NCBI GenBank assembly: GCA_029260015.1
Contig: JAJDEB010000036.1
Location: 1,092,554 to 1,156,553, forward strand
Length of the DNA stretch: 64,000 nucleotides
Source: Phycisphaerae bacterium
GTDB taxonomy: Bacteria > Planctomycetota > Phycisphaerae > UBA1845
Direction: 5' to 3'
Part shown: positions 50,697 through 57,780 of the stretch, piece by piece
Layout: each line of letters begins with the position of its first letter
How positions within the stretch are numbered: position 1 is the stretch's first letter
Translations under genes and position numbers: made by a program
Notes under the pieces: model-generated
Database searches by the model: none
What the model saw: the letters and a program-made list of their open reading frames with translations, nothing else
What the model was told of the DNA's origin: nothing

Positions 50697-51353
50697 ATGA
50701 CCGCTTCAACACCTCCTGACGACAACCCGACGCAACCGCGCGTCTTCGCGATCATACCAGCCGCTGGAAAATCCAAACGCATGGGCTCGCCCAAGCAGCT
50801 TTTGGAATTCGGCGACTCGACCGTATTGGAAACGATCATCGAAACAATCCTGCAAGCTGGAACCGACGGATTGGTTGTCGTCACCAGACTCGCCATCGAC
50901 GACGCACTCGAACTATCGGAAGACCCGCGTTTTCTCACGGCGATCCTGACCAACCCAAAAGCTGAAATGCTCGACTCAATTCTGCTGGGCGTCGAACGGT
51001 TGACGAAAGAATTTGCACCGCGTGAATCCGATGCGTTTATGGTTTGTCCGGGTGATGTGCCGGGCGTGACGAGCGAGTTGACTGCAACATGTGCTCGTGA
51101 ATATCTGAGCAACGCAGGTAAAATTGTCGTCGCGTCGCACGATGATAAAGCCGGGCATCCGATTGTCGTGCCCTTCGGGATGCTGGATGAAGTTAAGACA
51201 CTACACGATGTTGGCTTGCAAGGAATTCTGAACAAAGCGTCCGATCGCGTACACCGCGTGTGCGTCAAATCCGAATCCACACAGATCGACATCGACACCC
51301 CCGACGACTACGAAGCGCTCAACGAACGTTTGCAAGATTCTAACGAAGGGTAA
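50697..51353 (+). CDS. MocA-like molybdenum cofactor nucleotidyltransferase
   Basis: 218-aa nucleotidyltransferase of the MobA/MocA GT-A fold. The nucleotide-binding loop AIIPAAGKSKRMGSPKQLLEFGDSTVLE is typical of CTP- or GTP-dependent Mo-cofactor enzymes, and VCPGDVPGVTSELTA and HDDKAGHPIVVPFG fit the MocA (MCD-forming) group more than sugar transferases. It lies 21 bases after the XdhC-like gene. MocA makes the cytosine dinucleotide form used by xanthine-dehydrogenase-family enzymes. Confidence 0.85.
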   Translation: MTASTPPDDNPTQPRVFAIIPAAGKSKRMGSPKQLLEFGDSTVLETIIETILQAGTDGLVVVTRLAIDDALELSEDPRFLTAILTNPKAEMLDSILLGVERLTKEFAPRESDAFMVCPGDVPGVTSELTATCAREYLSNAGKIVVASHDDKAGHPIVVPFGMLDEVKTLHDVGLQGILNKASDRVHRVCVKSESTQIDIDTPDDYEALNERLQDSNEG

Positions 51354-51357
51354 TCAA

Positions 51358-52578
51358 TCAGACGCCGAGTTCTTTTGAACGATCGACCGTGCTGCGAAAC
51401 AGCACTTCTTCCGATTCGGACATGTCGGCATTGCGCCGCGACATCATCACCTTGGCGGTGTGCAGCGTCTTCTCAAGGTCCGCATCGCTGCGGCCGCCCG
51501 TGGTCTGCCAGGCAAACGACGGCACAAACTTCGGCGCCAACGTTCCCGTCGCGAGCATCGCGCCCATTCCGACGACGGCTCCAGTTGGCAAGAGCTGACC
51601 AATACCGAGTCGCGAAAAATCGCCGATGGTTGATCCAACAAATCGCAACCCGCTGTCGATCTCGCGCGAACCGAGTTGCACCTTCACATTGCCATAAGTG
51701 TTCTTAAGATTCGAGTTGGTGGTGCCAGCTCCGAGGTTCACCCAGCTACCGATGTATGCGTCGCCGATGAACCCAAGGTGCCCCTTATTGGCGTAGCCGC
51801 ACATGACCGACGCACTGATCTCGCCCGCCACCTTGCACAACGGCCCCAGCGTGGTGCCCGCGCGAATCGAGGTATTCGGTTTAACGTGGCTGCCCGGTCC
51901 AATGTACACCGGACCTTCGATATAAGTATGCACATCGATGATGACATTGTTGCTGATGAACACCGGACCGCCGTCGGCATCGATGACCGCCGTTGGTCGA
52001 ACAACGCTTTCGTCACCGACGTGAATCTGATCGGGGTTGATCATAAACGCCGAACTGCTCACATCGCCATTATTGGATCGGTCGTCACCCTTCCAATGAT
52101 TGAGGAGCGTGTCCCGATTGCGCGAGATGATGTCCCACGGATAACGCAGCAGTGTTGAATCGACCTCTCCAGTCTTCGCTCGCTGTCGCAAATCATCGCA
52201 ACCCTTCGCGTCGCACAACATCGCTGCCGACACCGCCTTCGCGAGCGCTTCATCGCACGAGACATAAACAATGTCATCACCGCAAACGCCGATAAATGGC
52301 GCCGCTTCAAACTCAACCGGTTCGTTGATAAGCCAGCGACCATTGACCAGCACATCACCGGCAGCCACAGGTTGATTCACCGGCATCTGGCAGCGATCCG
52401 CACCGACATCGGCAATCCAGTCGCGCATCCACAACCCATCAATCGGGCGCTTTAGATTGACGGCTGCATTGTCGAGCAACGTCTTTCGACCGGCAAACAA
52501 TTCAAACACCGATCGCCAATAGACCATCGGCAGCAGGTCGACCCAACGGGCATCTTCAAAGAGAATCACAGAGGACAT
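51358..52578 (-). CDS. GlmU-family sugar nucleotidyltransferase / acyltransferase
   Basis: 406 aa from ATG 52578. N-terminal part (SVILFEDARWVDLLPMVYWRSVFELFAGRKTLLDNAAV) and C-terminal left-handed beta-helix (GPVYIGPGSHVKPNTSIRAGTTLGPLCKVAGEISASVM ... GAGTTNSNLKNTYGNVKVQLG) match the alternative bacterial GlmU type (TIGR03991-like), which replaces GlmU in Bacteroidota and some other phyla for making UDP-GlcNAc. The nucleotidyltransferase G-x-G-T-x-M/R loop is not obvious, so that activity is less sure than the acetyltransferase-like helix. Its -10 box is 7 bases before the ATG, which predicts a leaderless mRNA. Confidence 0.85.
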   Translation of the reverse strand: MSSVILFEDARWVDLLPMVYWRSVFELFAGRKTLLDNAAVNLKRPIDGLWMRDWIADVGADRCQMPVNQPVAAGDVLVNGRWLINEPVEFEAAPFIGVCGDDIVYVSCDEALAKAVSAAMLCDAKGCDDLRQRAKTGEVDSTLLRYPWDIISRNRDTLLNHWKGDDRSNNGDVSSSAFMINPDQIHVGDESVVRPTAVIDADGGPVFISNNVIIDVHTYIEGPVYIGPGSHVKPNTSIRAGTTLGPLCKVAGEISASVMCGYANKGHLGFIGDAYIGSWVNLGAGTTNSNLKNTYGNVKVQLGSREIDSGLRFVGSTIGDFSRLGIGQLLPTGAVVGMGAMLATGTLAPKFVPSFAWQTTGGRSDADLEKTLHTAKVMMSRRNADMSESEEVLFRSTVDRSKELGV

Positions 52579-52585
52579 GGGCGAA

Positions 52586-52591
52586 AGTATA
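52586..52591 (-). promoter_or_regulatory. -10 box of the GlmU-family gene, predicting a leaderless mRNA
   Basis: On the minus strand TATACT (52591-52586) stands 7 bases before the ATG at 52578. The intervening bases TTCGCCC contain no Shine-Dalgarno site. No good -35 is seen. Confidence 0.5.
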
Positions 52592-52663
52592 TCAACCCGC
52601 CAATGGGTTGCCATGTTTTAGGGTAAAGCCCGACGCGTGCGCTCGCATGCGAGTTGAATGCAT

Positions 52664-52692
52664 AAAAAAAGCCCACCGCAAACGCGATGGGC
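52664..52692 (-). terminator. Rho-independent terminator of the structured RNA
   Basis: In the minus-strand RNA, GCCCAUCGC (52692-52684) pairs with GCGGUGGGC (52679-52671) around a 4-base loop, followed by seven U (52670-52664). One U-G wobble is in the stem. Confidence 0.92.
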
Positions 52693-52694
52693 CG

Positions 52695-52904
52695 TTAAAA
52701 GTCCAAGCGGTAACCGCCGATGTCGATGGTTTGGCGTTTTGGCGAACCCTAATAACAACAAGGGCGGGTAGTTCTCCGTGGCCAGGACGTCCCGTCAAGC
52801 GGGCTTGTCCGCGAGCCATGTATGAGAAACTCCCTAAGGTTCGCTTCACGGTCCGCACAAAACTATGCCCCCTGTCGGGCACCGCAGTCAAACCGTTTGG
52901 ACTT
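52695..52904 (-). ncRNA. Structured non-coding RNA, 6S-like rod architecture
   Basis: About 206-210 nt between a -10 box (TATAGT, 52914-52909) and a terminator. All helices nest on one axis. P1: AAGUCCAA (52904-52897) with UUGGACUU (52706-52699). P2: GGUUUG (52894-52889) with CAAACC (52733-52728). P3: GUUUUG (52863-52858) with CAAAAC (52741-52736). P4: GCGAACCUUA (52844-52835) with UAGGGUUCGC (52751-52742). P5: GGGAGUUUCUC with GAGAACUACCC (52834-52824, 52776-52766). The rod ends in a CCCG-CUUGA-CGGG hairpin. Side hairpins are UGCCC/GGGCA and GCGG-UAA-CCGC, the latter next to the 3' closing strand, as in many 6S RNAs. No tmRNA, SRP or RNase P signature is present. 6S identity is a hypothesis. 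Confidence 0.7.
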
Positions 52905-52908
52905 CTAA

Positions 52909-52937
52909 ACTATAGCATCGACATCCGCCTAAAAAAA
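52909..52937 (-). promoter_or_regulatory. Promoter of the structured RNA
   Basis: -10 box TATAGT (52914-52909). At 17 bases upstream stands TTTTTT (52937-52932), a weak -35. The expected start near 52903 falls on the first bases of the closing helix P1, consistent with an RNA that begins directly with its own terminal stem. Confidence 0.55.
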
Positions 52938-53156
52938 GCGTGAGTTTGATTTCACGAACGTTTCACATTTGCTCCTGCGGAAACATTTTTTGCGCGAAAA
53001 AAACTTGCAAATTGCAATTTCTGTTGGGCGCCCACTTGCCCCGGAGAGTGAATTTATTCTAATCTCATGTGCAATTTGATCTTAGTGCGAATCGGGTCTC
53101 GATTGCGTGCGATTGACGTTTCCCAGTCCGGCCATCGAAATCGCACAGAATCCCTC
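52938..53156. other. Intergenic stretch between the RNA promoter and the trpA promoter
   Basis: It contains the perfect palindromes AAATTGCAATTT (53009-53020) and GGGCGCCC (53026-53033), which could be protein-binding sites. No open frame is supported. Nothing else was recognised. Confidence 0.4.
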
Positions 53157-53162
53157 TATACT
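53157..53162 (+). promoter_or_regulatory. Candidate -10 box of trpA
   Basis: TATACT 36 bases before the ATG at 53198, with TCGAAA 16 bases upstream as a weak -35. The same hexamer serves pabB, the GlmU-family gene and the S41 protease gene. Confidence 0.45.
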
Positions 53163-53197
53163 GCGTTGCGCAATAGATATTTTCCGAGAGGCAGGCG

Positions 53198-54010
53198 ATG
53201 CAGAAAAACCGACTCGACCAGAATCTTCTGCAAACGCTTGACTCCGGGCGCAAATGCCTGATGCCTTACGTCACGGCGGGGTTCCCCAATCTCGATGTGA
53301 CTGCCGCGTTATTGGACCGACTCGATCGCATCGGTTGCCCTGCCGTCGAAATCGGGATTCCGTTTTCCGATTCTGTCGCCGACGGCCCGGTGATTCAGGA
53401 TTCATTCAACCGCGCCCTCGATACCGGATTCAAGATCCACGCACTGTTCGACCGCATCGCAAAACTGCGCCCGAAACTAAAGACCGCGCTCATTGCGATG
53501 GTGTCAATGTCGATCGTCCGGCGCATCGGCATCGAAGCGTTTATGCAAAAGTCGATCACCTGCGGATTCGACGCGATCATCGTTCCCGATGTCCCCGTCG
53601 ATGAATCTAAAATCATCGCGGACGCGAGCGCAAAACAAAATCTTCGCAGCATCCTCATGTGCGCTCCGACATCGTCTGCAGAACGGCAACAGCAAATTGC
53701 CAACCATGCGAATGGATTCGTCTACGTCATCGCAGCCAAAGGCATTACCGGTGAACGAAGCGCTGTAGATAACCAACTGCCCGACATGATCAAGCAACTT
53801 CGCGGGTGGACCAAAACACCGCTTATTGCGGGATTCGGCATCTCGTCGGTCGAGCATGTGCGCAACGTGTGCAAAGTGGCTGACGGCGCGATCGTCGGTA
53901 GTGCGATCATTCGGCGCATCAGAGAAGCCGTCGATCGAAAATGTTCCAATGATCAAATCGTTGATCAAATCGGCGAATACGTTGAAGAACTGATGGCCGG
54001 CACGAATTAA
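53198..54010 (+). CDS. trpA: Tryptophan synthase alpha subunit
   Basis: 270-aa TIM-barrel enzyme that cleaves indole-3-glycerol phosphate to indole and glyceraldehyde-3-phosphate. Catalytic Glu51 (VEIGIPFSDSVADGP) and Asp62 are both present, as are GFDAIIVPDVPVDES, VYVIAAKGITGER and TPLIAGFGISSVEHV for phosphate binding. GAGAGGC lies ahead of the ATG. No trpB or other trp gene adjoins it, so tryptophan genes are scattered. The thioredoxin-like gene follows 28 bases later and is probably co-transcribed. Confidence 0.95.
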   Translation: MQKNRLDQNLLQTLDSGRKCLMPYVTAGFPNLDVTAALLDRLDRIGCPAVEIGIPFSDSVADGPVIQDSFNRALDTGFKIHALFDRIAKLRPKLKTALIAMVSMSIVRRIGIEAFMQKSITCGFDAIIVPDVPVDESKIIADASAKQNLRSILMCAPTSSAERQQQIANHANGFVYVIAAKGITGERSAVDNQLPDMIKQLRGWTKTPLIAGFGISSVEHVRNVCKVADGAIVGSAIIRRIREAVDRKCSNDQIVDQIGEYVEELMAGTN

Positions 54011-54038
54011 TCCGGGCGAAACACACAAGGAGCAGGCA

Positions 54039-54515
54039 TTGAGTGAGAACACAGAAACACCGCGAAGCGCAGCAAAGAGCAGTCGGTTTACATCGATACT
54101 TGGCTTAATCGCCGTCGCGGTCCTTGCCGGAGTCCTGATCAACCAACGCTATTCAACTGTCGAAAGCGCCGTCGATTGGGGCAAAGATCTAAACGTAGCG
54201 TTGGCTGCCTCGGCTGCAGAAAGCAAACCCATCCTGCTGAATTTCTCCTCGCGCGGATGCGGCTACTGCGTGCAGATGGAAAAAGAAGTCATCCCGCAAG
54301 AGGAAATCCTCGCAGCAATCAACAAGTATATCCCCGTCAAACTCGACGCGACCAAAAACGAAGAGGCTTCGGTTCGCTATGAAATCAACTTTCTGCCCGC
54401 GTATGTGATCGTCGATGGAAATGGAACCAAACTCGGCATGGTCGACGGATTTCAGCCAGCCGACGAATTCGAGGCGTTTCTCACTCAAGGTCTCGCGTTG
54501 GCGAAACGACATTAG
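54039..54515 (+). CDS. Membrane-anchored thioredoxin-like protein
   Basis: 158 aa from TTG at 54039 with AAGGAG 9 bases upstream. One N-terminal membrane helix (SILGLIAVAVLAGVLINQ) anchors a thioredoxin-fold domain: KPILLNFSSRGCGYCVQMEKEVI with active-site Cys74-Gly-Tyr-Cys77, KYIPVKLDATKNEEASVRYEINFLPAYVIVDGNG with cis-Pro, and a C-terminal helix. It resembles DsbD-gamma or SoxW-like thioredoxins. The orientation suggests the domain faces the periplasm, reducing or isomerising envelope proteins. Confidence 0.85.
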   Translation: MSENTETPRSAAKSSRFTSILGLIAVAVLAGVLINQRYSTVESAVDWGKDLNVALAASAAESKPILLNFSSRGCGYCVQMEKEVIPQEEILAAINKYIPVKLDATKNEEASVRYEINFLPAYVIVDGNGTKLGMVDGFQPADEFEAFLTQGLALAKRH

Positions 54516-54522
54516 ACGCTGC

Positions 54523-57336
54523 TCAAGAACGCGGGATTGAAATGATCGCCCCGCCCTTCAAACGTTTTCGCAAGTAATTACCGGTGTAGCTTTCTCTGCA
54601 TTTGGCGATCGCTTCCGGCGTGCCTTGTGCGACGACTTGACCGCCGGCATCGCCTCCCTCCGGTCCAAGATCGATCACCCAGTCGGCGACTTTGATGACT
54701 TCCAGGTTGTGCTCGACGACCACCAACGTATGTCCCAGATCAACCAATCGATCGAACACTTTGACCAAACTATCCACGTCGGCGATGTGCAAACCGGTGG
54801 TCGGCTCGTCGAGAATGTACATCGTATGACCGACGGCTGACTTGCCGAGTTCTGCCGCCAGTCGCGTGCGCTGCGCCTCACCGCCTGACAACGTGTTCGC
54901 CGATTGCCCCAACTCGACATATCCAAGCCCCACATCCAATAGCGCCTGCAGCAACTGATAAACCTTGGGAATGTTCTCAAAAAACTTCGCAGCTTCTTCG
55001 ACCCGCATGGCCAATACATCGGCGATGTTTTTACCGCGATATCGCACCTCCAGTGTTTCACGGTTGTATCGCGTTCCACCGCACGTCGCACATTCAACGA
55101 ACACATCCGGCAAGAAGTGCATCTCAATCCGCCGCGTGCCCAGACCCTGACAATCTTCGCAGCGACCTCCCTTGATGTTGAAGCTAAACCGTTTATGCGT
55201 ATATCCACGGATCTTCGCCTCGCGGGTCAGGGCGTATTGCTTGCGAATCTGATCGAACGCCCCGACGTAAGTGGCAGGGTTGCTTCGCGTCGAGCGACCT
55301 AGCGGCTTCTGATCGATTTCAATCACGCGATCGATCGCGTCGAGGCTGGATATGCCCTCGCAATCACCTGGCTTGAGTCCGCTCTCATTGATCGAACGAG
55401 CCAGCGCCCGCCAAAGGATGTCGCCGACCAGCGTACTCTTTCCACTACCCGACACGCCGGTGACGCAAACAAGGCAGCCTAGTGGAAACGTTGCATCGAT
55501 GCCCTTGAGATTGTTGGCCTGCGCGCCTGTTATCACGATTGCGCGTTTCGGATCTACCGTTCGGCGCTTCTTCGGCGTTTCAATCGAACGCCGGCCCGAC
55601 AAGTACTGCGCCGAAAGTGAATCTTCGGAGGCCATCACATCGGCAAGCGTTCCTTCAGCCACCACGTTTCCACCGGCATCACCCGCACCCGGACCGATGT
55701 CGATCACATGGTCGGCAGCAGCGATGATCTCTTCGTCATGCTCGACGACCAAAACGGTGTTGCCTTGTTCGGTAAGCGCTCGCAATGTCAGCACCAACCG
55801 TTGACTGTCGCGTTGATGCAGTCCGATGGTCGGTTCATCGAGCACATAGCACACCCCCGACAGTCCACTCCCGATTTGGGTCGCAAGTCGCAAACGCTGA
55901 GCTTCACCACCAGAAAGCGTGTTGCTCGGTCGATCCAGTGTCAGGTATTCGACGCCGACTTCACACATGAAACTTAACCGCGACCGCACTTCGCGGAGAA
56001 TGGGTTCGACCACCGGTTCCAGCGAGGGGTCGAAACGCAAGTCTTCGAAGAATGTGCGGGCTTGTTCGATGCTTTGGGCGCAGATTTCGGCAATATTCAA
56101 GCCGGAAATGCGTACCGAGCGAGCAGGTTGACCCACCCGTTCACCGTGACAATCGGAGCATGGCGCTTCTGACATGTACCCATGAAGGCGCTCTTTGACC
56201 GAATCCGAATCGGTTTTCTCCCAGCGATTGCGAAGGAACGCAGCCACGCCCTCGAAGTCCGCAGATCCGCAAAGGAGCGCATGCCTCTGCTGATCGGTCA
56301 ACGATTCGTAGGTCGCATCCGGTGACACATCAAAACGCTCGCAGAATTTTTGAATCAGTTTGGGTGTCGCCGCCGAGCGCTGGCTCGCAGAACCAAACGC
56401 CGCAACCGCCCCACCGCCAAGCGGCCGAGTCGGGTCGGGCACCAGTAGCGCTTCCTCAAAGTCCAGATAAGTACCGATGCCATGACACTTCTGGCAGGCA
56501 CCATGCGGCGAATTGAAACTGAACATCCGCGGCTTCAAGTCTTCGAGGGTGACATCGGGATGATCCGGACAGGCAAAACTGGTGCTGTACGCCGCGTCTT
56601 GAAATTGACCGCGTGACTTCTCCGCAGAGATTGTGATTCGACCTCTCCCGATGTTCAAAGCGAGTTCGACACTGTCGGCAATACGCGTCGCCGCATCCGG
56701 TTTCGCAGTGATGCGATCGACGATCACATCGATTCGTTGGGCATGGTCAATATTCAAATCGGCGACATCTTCAAGGTGAACCGTTTCGCCATCGATCCGC
56801 GCCCGCACGAAACCTTGTTTGGCGATTTGCTCCAGCGCAACTACAGTTGATTCATCGGTCCCAACCACAAGCGGTGCCAGAACAAGCACCCGCGTGCCAT
56901 CCGGTAAGGCCATCACGGCATCGACGATTTCCGAAGTGCGTTGCCGCGTGATCTCACGATCGCAAACCCAGCACGATGGCGTCCCTGCTCGCGCAAAAAT
57001 CAATCTCAGGAAGTCGTAAATCTCCGTCGTCGTCGCCACCGTGCTGCGCGGACTTCCGTAGGCAATGCGCTGCTGAATCGCGATGGTCGGGATCAATCCG
57101 TCGATGCGTTCAACGTCGGGCTTGGGCATTTGGGCAAGCATTTGCCGGGCGTGCAGCGAAAGCGATTCGACGTATCGCCGTTGACCCTCGGCATACACCG
57201 TGTCGAACGCGAGACTGCTCTTTCCCGATCCCGAAAGCCCCGTCACCACAGTCAACTGCTCGCGCGGGATGGACACATGAATGCCCTTGAGATTGTGCTG
57301 CCGGCCGTTGCGAATGTGTATGATCTTGTGTGCCAT
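54523..57336 (-). CDS. uvrA: Excinuclease ABC subunit UvrA
   Basis: 937 aa, near the family norm of about 940. UvrA is the damage-scanning ATPase of nucleotide excision repair. Two ABC modules carry TVVTGLSGSGKSSLAFDTVYAEGQRRYVESLS and VCVTGVSGSGKSTLVGDILWRAL, with LSGGEAQRLRLATQIGSGLSGVCYVLDEPTIGLHQRD and LSGGEAQRTRLAAELGKSAVGHTMYILDEPTTGLH, and zinc CxxC pairs (including CWVCDRE, CSDCHG, CEDCQG and CATCGG) for DNA recognition. Its promoter was not found; the 444-bp region upstream is shared with the divergent S41 gene. Confidence 0.97.
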   Translation of the reverse strand: MAHKIIHIRNGRQHNLKGIHVSIPREQLTVVTGLSGSGKSSLAFDTVYAEGQRRYVESLSLHARQMLAQMPKPDVERIDGLIPTIAIQQRIAYGSPRSTVATTTEIYDFLRLIFARAGTPSCWVCDREITRQRTSEIVDAVMALPDGTRVLVLAPLVVGTDESTVVALEQIAKQGFVRARIDGETVHLEDVADLNIDHAQRIDVIVDRITAKPDAATRIADSVELALNIGRGRITISAEKSRGQFQDAAYSTSFACPDHPDVTLEDLKPRMFSFNSPHGACQKCHGIGTYLDFEEALLVPDPTRPLGGGAVAAFGSASQRSAATPKLIQKFCERFDVSPDATYESLTDQQRHALLCGSADFEGVAAFLRNRWEKTDSDSVKERLHGYMSEAPCSDCHGERVGQPARSVRISGLNIAEICAQSIEQARTFFEDLRFDPSLEPVVEPILREVRSRLSFMCEVGVEYLTLDRPSNTLSGGEAQRLRLATQIGSGLSGVCYVLDEPTIGLHQRDSQRLVLTLRALTEQGNTVLVVEHDEEIIAAADHVIDIGPGAGDAGGNVVAEGTLADVMASEDSLSAQYLSGRRSIETPKKRRTVDPKRAIVITGAQANNLKGIDATFPLGCLVCVTGVSGSGKSTLVGDILWRALARSINESGLKPGDCEGISSLDAIDRVIEIDQKPLGRSTRSNPATYVGAFDQIRKQYALTREAKIRGYTHKRFSFNIKGGRCEDCQGLGTRRIEMHFLPDVFVECATCGGTRYNRETLEVRYRGKNIADVLAMRVEEAAKFFENIPKVYQLLQALLDVGLGYVELGQSANTLSGGEAQRTRLAAELGKSAVGHTMYILDEPTTGLHIADVDSLVKVFDRLVDLGHTLVVVEHNLEVIKVADWVIDLGPEGGDAGGQVVAQGTPEAIAKCRESYTGNYLRKRLKGGAIISIPRS

Positions 57337-57780
57337 GAATTGGGACTTATCGAATCAAGCTATCGGCTGCCAATTCCCGATTAAGGAACAATGTCCTGTT
57401 TTGTTGAACAGACTGACCGGCAGAATAATCGTCACAAACCCCCTGTTGACGCCACGAATCAAGGCTTTTGGCATCGATTTGCTGAGATTCTGGTTCATTT
57501 TAGAGCGGCGCGTTGGTTGTCAGGTGGGTATAAAATCTCAGTGGACGCATGCTTGCGAAGTTTTGCGACTTTGACAACCCACTTGCCCCACATAAGGGGC
57601 ATATTGTAAACATGCTGTAACAGATTGTTGTTGGTGTCATAACGCCATGGACGGTCAATTTTGGCCGACCTATACTAAATACGAGAGTACCAACTCTACC
57701 CGGAGGGTGAGAATGTGCGGTGTTGCTCTCCAAACCGCGCATCGTTTTCAATCGTGATAAGGTTCCCCGAGGAGAAGTTT
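57337..57780. other. 444-bp divergent region
   Basis: It lies between uvrA and the S41 protease gene. It holds the S41 promoter (57648-57676) and a small hairpin GCCCC/GGGGC (57585-57589 with 57596-57600). No LexA-type operator was recognised. A GTG at 57715 in the protease frame is not favoured because the ATG at 57781 has the ribosome site. Confidence 0.45.
57648..57676 (+). promoter_or_regulatory. Candidate promoter of the S41 protease gene
   Basis: TGGACG (57648-57653), 17-base spacer, TATACT (57671-57676). A start near 57683 leaves a leader of about 98 bases. Confidence 0.5.

Noticed and set aside
52592-52891. 99-aa minus-strand frame over the structured RNA
   Set aside because: It starts inside the RNA, runs through the terminator and lacks any ribosome site or motif; the RNA explanation is stronger.
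52695-52904. tmRNA, SRP RNA or RNase P RNA as alternative for the structured RNA
   Set aside because: The tRNA-like CCA end, the SRP GGAAGGAAGC-type apical motif and the RNase P GAGGAAAGUC element are all absent.
53031-57589. Shared 12-mer CCCACTTGCCCC before trpA (53031-53042) and before the S41 gene (57578-57589)
   Set aside because: About a hundred chance 12-mer pairs are expected in 64 kb, and the surrounding sequence is not similar.
57715-57780. GTG start 22 codons upstream for the S41 protease
   Set aside because: The ATG at 57781 has GAGGAG ahead and opens the signal peptide; the extension would spoil it.
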